Source: DATFPQ01 sp035264765 (GTDB lineage: Bacteria > Actinomycetota > Actinomycetes > Actinomycetales > Angustibacteraceae). From it: a stretch of 7,046 nucleotides of DNA. Location: assembly GCA_035264765.1 (NCBI GenBank), contig DATFPQ010000279.1, forward strand, positions 1-7,046, given 5' to 3'. Below the pieces are notes generated by a model, which worked only from the letters and a program-made list of their open reading frames with translations, did no database searches and had not been told where the DNA came from. Shown here one piece after another: positions 5,164 through 7,046 of this stretch. The position numbers and the translations under genes are program-made. Every line of letters begins with the position of its first letter. The stretch's first letter is position 1.

Positions 5164-7046
5164 GTGTCGCAGACCGAGACGACCGAGGCGCCGGGCGTCA
5201 GCAGCCACCTGTGCCGGGCTCCGCTGCCTCGCCCTGGTGGCGTGTCGGCCGCGGAGCTGGAGATCGCGGCCACCAAGCTGAGCAGCCCGGCCGCGTCGAG
5301 GCTGCTGCTGTCGCGGCCGCGGCTCGTTCACCTGCTTCCCGCGGCGGACCCGCGCGAGACCGACGACGCGTGCATCACGCTGCTTTGCGGCCCGGCTGGG
5401 TGCGGCAAGACCACGCTGCTCACCGACTGGGCACAGAAGTCTGGCCCCGACCGTGCGATCGCCTGGCTATCACTCACAGCCGATCATGACGACGTCTTTC
5501 TGCTGTGGTCCTCCATCCTGGAGGCGCTGGAGGAGTCGGGGGCGTGGCCTGAGGAGTCCGCACTCCGCCGGCTGTCCGCGCCTAGGCACGAGGTGGACGC
5601 CGAGTTCCTGGCTGCGTTCACCGCCGCATTTGAGCAACTGCAGTGCCCCAACGTCGTCCTGGTTCTGGACGACCTCCACGGGGTCGTCGCCCGGGACGCG
5701 GTGGCCACCCTTGACCTGTTGCTCCGCGAGCGCCCGCGCGGCCTTCGGCTGGTCCTGTCCAGCCGGTTCGTCCAGCTGTTCTCCGTGGCGAGGCTGCGCC
5801 TGGAGGGCAAGGTCCGCGAGATCGACGCAGCGAGCCTGGAGTTCAGCGAGCAGGAGGCGGCGGACCTGCTCGACCTGCACGACGTTCGGCTGACCCAGAG
5901 TGAGCTGCACCAGCTGCTGGTCCGCACGGAGGGATGGGCGGCCGGGCTCCGGTTGGCTGCGATGTGGCTAGGTGGTGCCCCGCAGCGCGCGGAAATGATT
6001 GCTGACTTCGCGCGCGACGACCGGGCCGTGGCCGACTACCTCGTCGTCGAGGTGCTCGAGCACCAGCAACCTGATGTACGGCAGTTCTTGCTCGCGACGG
6101 CCATCTGTGACGACGTGCCTCTCGGCCTGGCTGGCGTGCTCTCGGGCCGGGACGACGCATGGGCCCTGCTACACGGGTTGGAGCGCGCTCACGGCTTGAT
6201 CACCCGGACAGGACCCGACACTTACCGCTACCACCCCATGCTTCGCGAGTACCTGCGGGCCGAGCTTGCCCGCCGCGGGTCTCCCGCGGCCCACGAGCTG
6301 CACCGGATGGCCGCCGGGTGGTTCGAGCAGCGCGGGCAGACGATGACCGCCATCAACCACGCTGCCGACGCCGAGGACGACGAGCTGCTGTCGCGCCTGC
6401 TCAGCCGGTACGGGCTCAGCCACATCACCAATGGGCGAGGAGCGGCACTGCGCCGAGTGCTGGGCCGCATCCCCAGGGCGTCGTCGGTGAACCAGGACCC
6501 GGACGTGACCCTGATCCAGATCGCCGCCGCGCTCGACGCCGAGGACCCAGGCACCGTGGAGGACCTTCTGGTGCGACCGGAGGACGTCGTAGAACCCGAG
6601 GCAAGGGACCGCCACCACCAGGAAGTCTCCGCCGCGCGCGTGCCCATCGCCGGCGCCATCTGTCCCCCGCTGTCGGTGGCCGTGGCGCTGCAGCGGGCGC
6701 GGATAAGCTCGGACGCCTCGGCCGCCAGGGCACTGCTCGCACAGGACACGTCCCACACCGGTCAGCTCGATCTGGACCTGCTCACGACGCTGGAGCGGGG
6801 GGCCACCTGGCTGTGGCTGGGCCTGCCCGACCGCGCGGGCGCGGAGCTGAGCCGGGCGCTGGGCCTGGCCGCTCACGAGCGGCGGGAGTGGATGAGCGTG
6901 CGGTGCCTGTCCTTGCTGTCGGGGGCCGCGCTGGCGGCCGGTGACTTCGACACCGCGCACACCCGGGCCGCGGAGGCCCTGGCCGCGGCCGCGGCCAGGG
7001 ACTGGAGCGCGCCGGAGCTGTGCGGCACCGCGCGGCTGACCTCGGG
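5164..7046 (+). CDS. Second LAL-type LuxR-family regulator (MalT-like STAND ATPase), 3' end beyond window
   Basis: The frame is open from GTG 5164 to the window end, 627 full codons without a stop. Features in order are the arm ATKLSSPAA (36-44), Walker A GPAGCGKT (76-83), Walker B VVLVLDDLH (164-172), TEGWAAGLRLAA (255-266), RAVADYL (287-293) and the winged-helix block YRYHPMLREYLR (354-365). An alanine/leucine-rich helical repeat region starts near 450 and continues to the end. These blocks match the divergent neighbour closely (both have GWAAGLRLAAM, AVADYL, YRYHP), so the two are paralogues. The C-terminal LuxR HTH expected at about residue 830-900 lies outside the window; calling it a DNA-binding regulator is therefore family inference. 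One oddity: where the neighbour has TRAEPPLLLHRLR, this protein has SRFVQLFSVARLR (200-212), keeping the arginine but losing the acidic-Pro-Pro part. Confidence 0.92.
   Translation, partial: MSQTETTEAPGVSSHLCRAPLPRPGGVSAAELEIAATKLSSPAASRLLLSRPRLVHLLPAADPRETDDACITLLCGPAGCGKTTLLTDWAQKSGPDRAIAWLSLTADHDDVFLLWSSILEALEESGAWPEESALRRLSAPRHEVDAEFLAAFTAAFEQLQCPNVVLVLDDLHGVVARDAVATLDLLLRERPRGLRLVLSSRFVQLFSVARLRLEGKVREIDAASLEFSEQEAADLLDLHDVRLTQSELHQLLVRTEGWAAGLRLAAMWLGGAPQRAEMIADFARDDRAVADYLVVEVLEHQQPDVRQFLLATAICDDVPLGLAGVLSGRDDAWALLHGLERAHGLITRTGPDTYRYHPMLREYLRAELARRGSPAAHELHRMAAGWFEQRGQTMTAINHAADAEDDELLSRLLSRYGLSHITNGRGAALRRVLGRIPRASSVNQDPDVTLIQIAAALDAEDPGTVEDLLVRPEDVVEPEARDRHHQEVSAARVPIAGAICPPLSVAVALQRARISSDASAARALLAQDTSHTGQLDLDLLTTLERGATWLWLGLPDRAGAELSRALGLAAHERREWMSVRCLSLLSGAALAAGDFDTAHTRAAEALAAAAARDWSAPELCGTARLTS

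Noticed and set aside
6169..6960. 263-codon minus-strand ORF opposite the right LAL gene
   Set aside because: It is antisense to a clear LAL coding frame, has Arg/Gly/Gln-rich composition and shows no domain.

Overview
The window is chromosomal DNA from a high-GC actinobacterium. GC is roughly 70% by eye, two genes start with GTG, and the tRNA has no encoded CCA. The gene content also fits: a mycolata/actinomycete-type GAP/Sap membrane protein and very large LuxR regulators of the LAL class. I cannot name the genus. No mobile element, CRISPR array or rRNA is visible.

Left part (1-993): the 3' end of an unidentified membrane-protein gene (1-153) is followed by a perfect 15-bp hairpin (274-305). 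This hairpin lies directly behind a minus-strand tRNA-Tyr(GTA) gene (310-390). A leader of about 110 bp precedes yajQ (505-993, +), which encodes a small UPF0234/YajQ nucleotide-binding protein.

Middle (995-1983): a GAP/Sap-family membrane protein (995-1648, -) meets yajQ tail to tail with one base between the stop codons. A 122-bp divergent gap separates it from a small unnamed 70-aa protein (1771-1983, +).

Right part (1996-7046): two full-size LAL (MalT-like STAND ATPase plus LuxR) regulators point away from each other across a 429-bp intergenic region. The first (1996-4734, -) is complete, with P-loop, helical repeat region and C-terminal LuxR helix-turn-helix. The second (5164 to the window end, +) starts at GTG behind a perfect Shine-Dalgarno sequence. 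It stays open for 627 codons and leaves the window before its HTH would be reached. It is a divergent paralogue of the first, sharing several blocks but lacking the acidic-Pro-Pro part of the conserved (T/S)R-x-(D/E)-P-P motif.

Functional picture: the left half is housekeeping (tRNA, YajQ). The right half looks like a regulatory island, where a pair of signal-integrating ATPase regulators probably controls itself or neighbouring genes. The most interesting non-coding part is the region between the two regulators. It holds an 11-bp tandem direct repeat, an 8-bp inverted repeat and a possible leader ORF whose stop codon overlaps the ribosome binding site of the second regulator.
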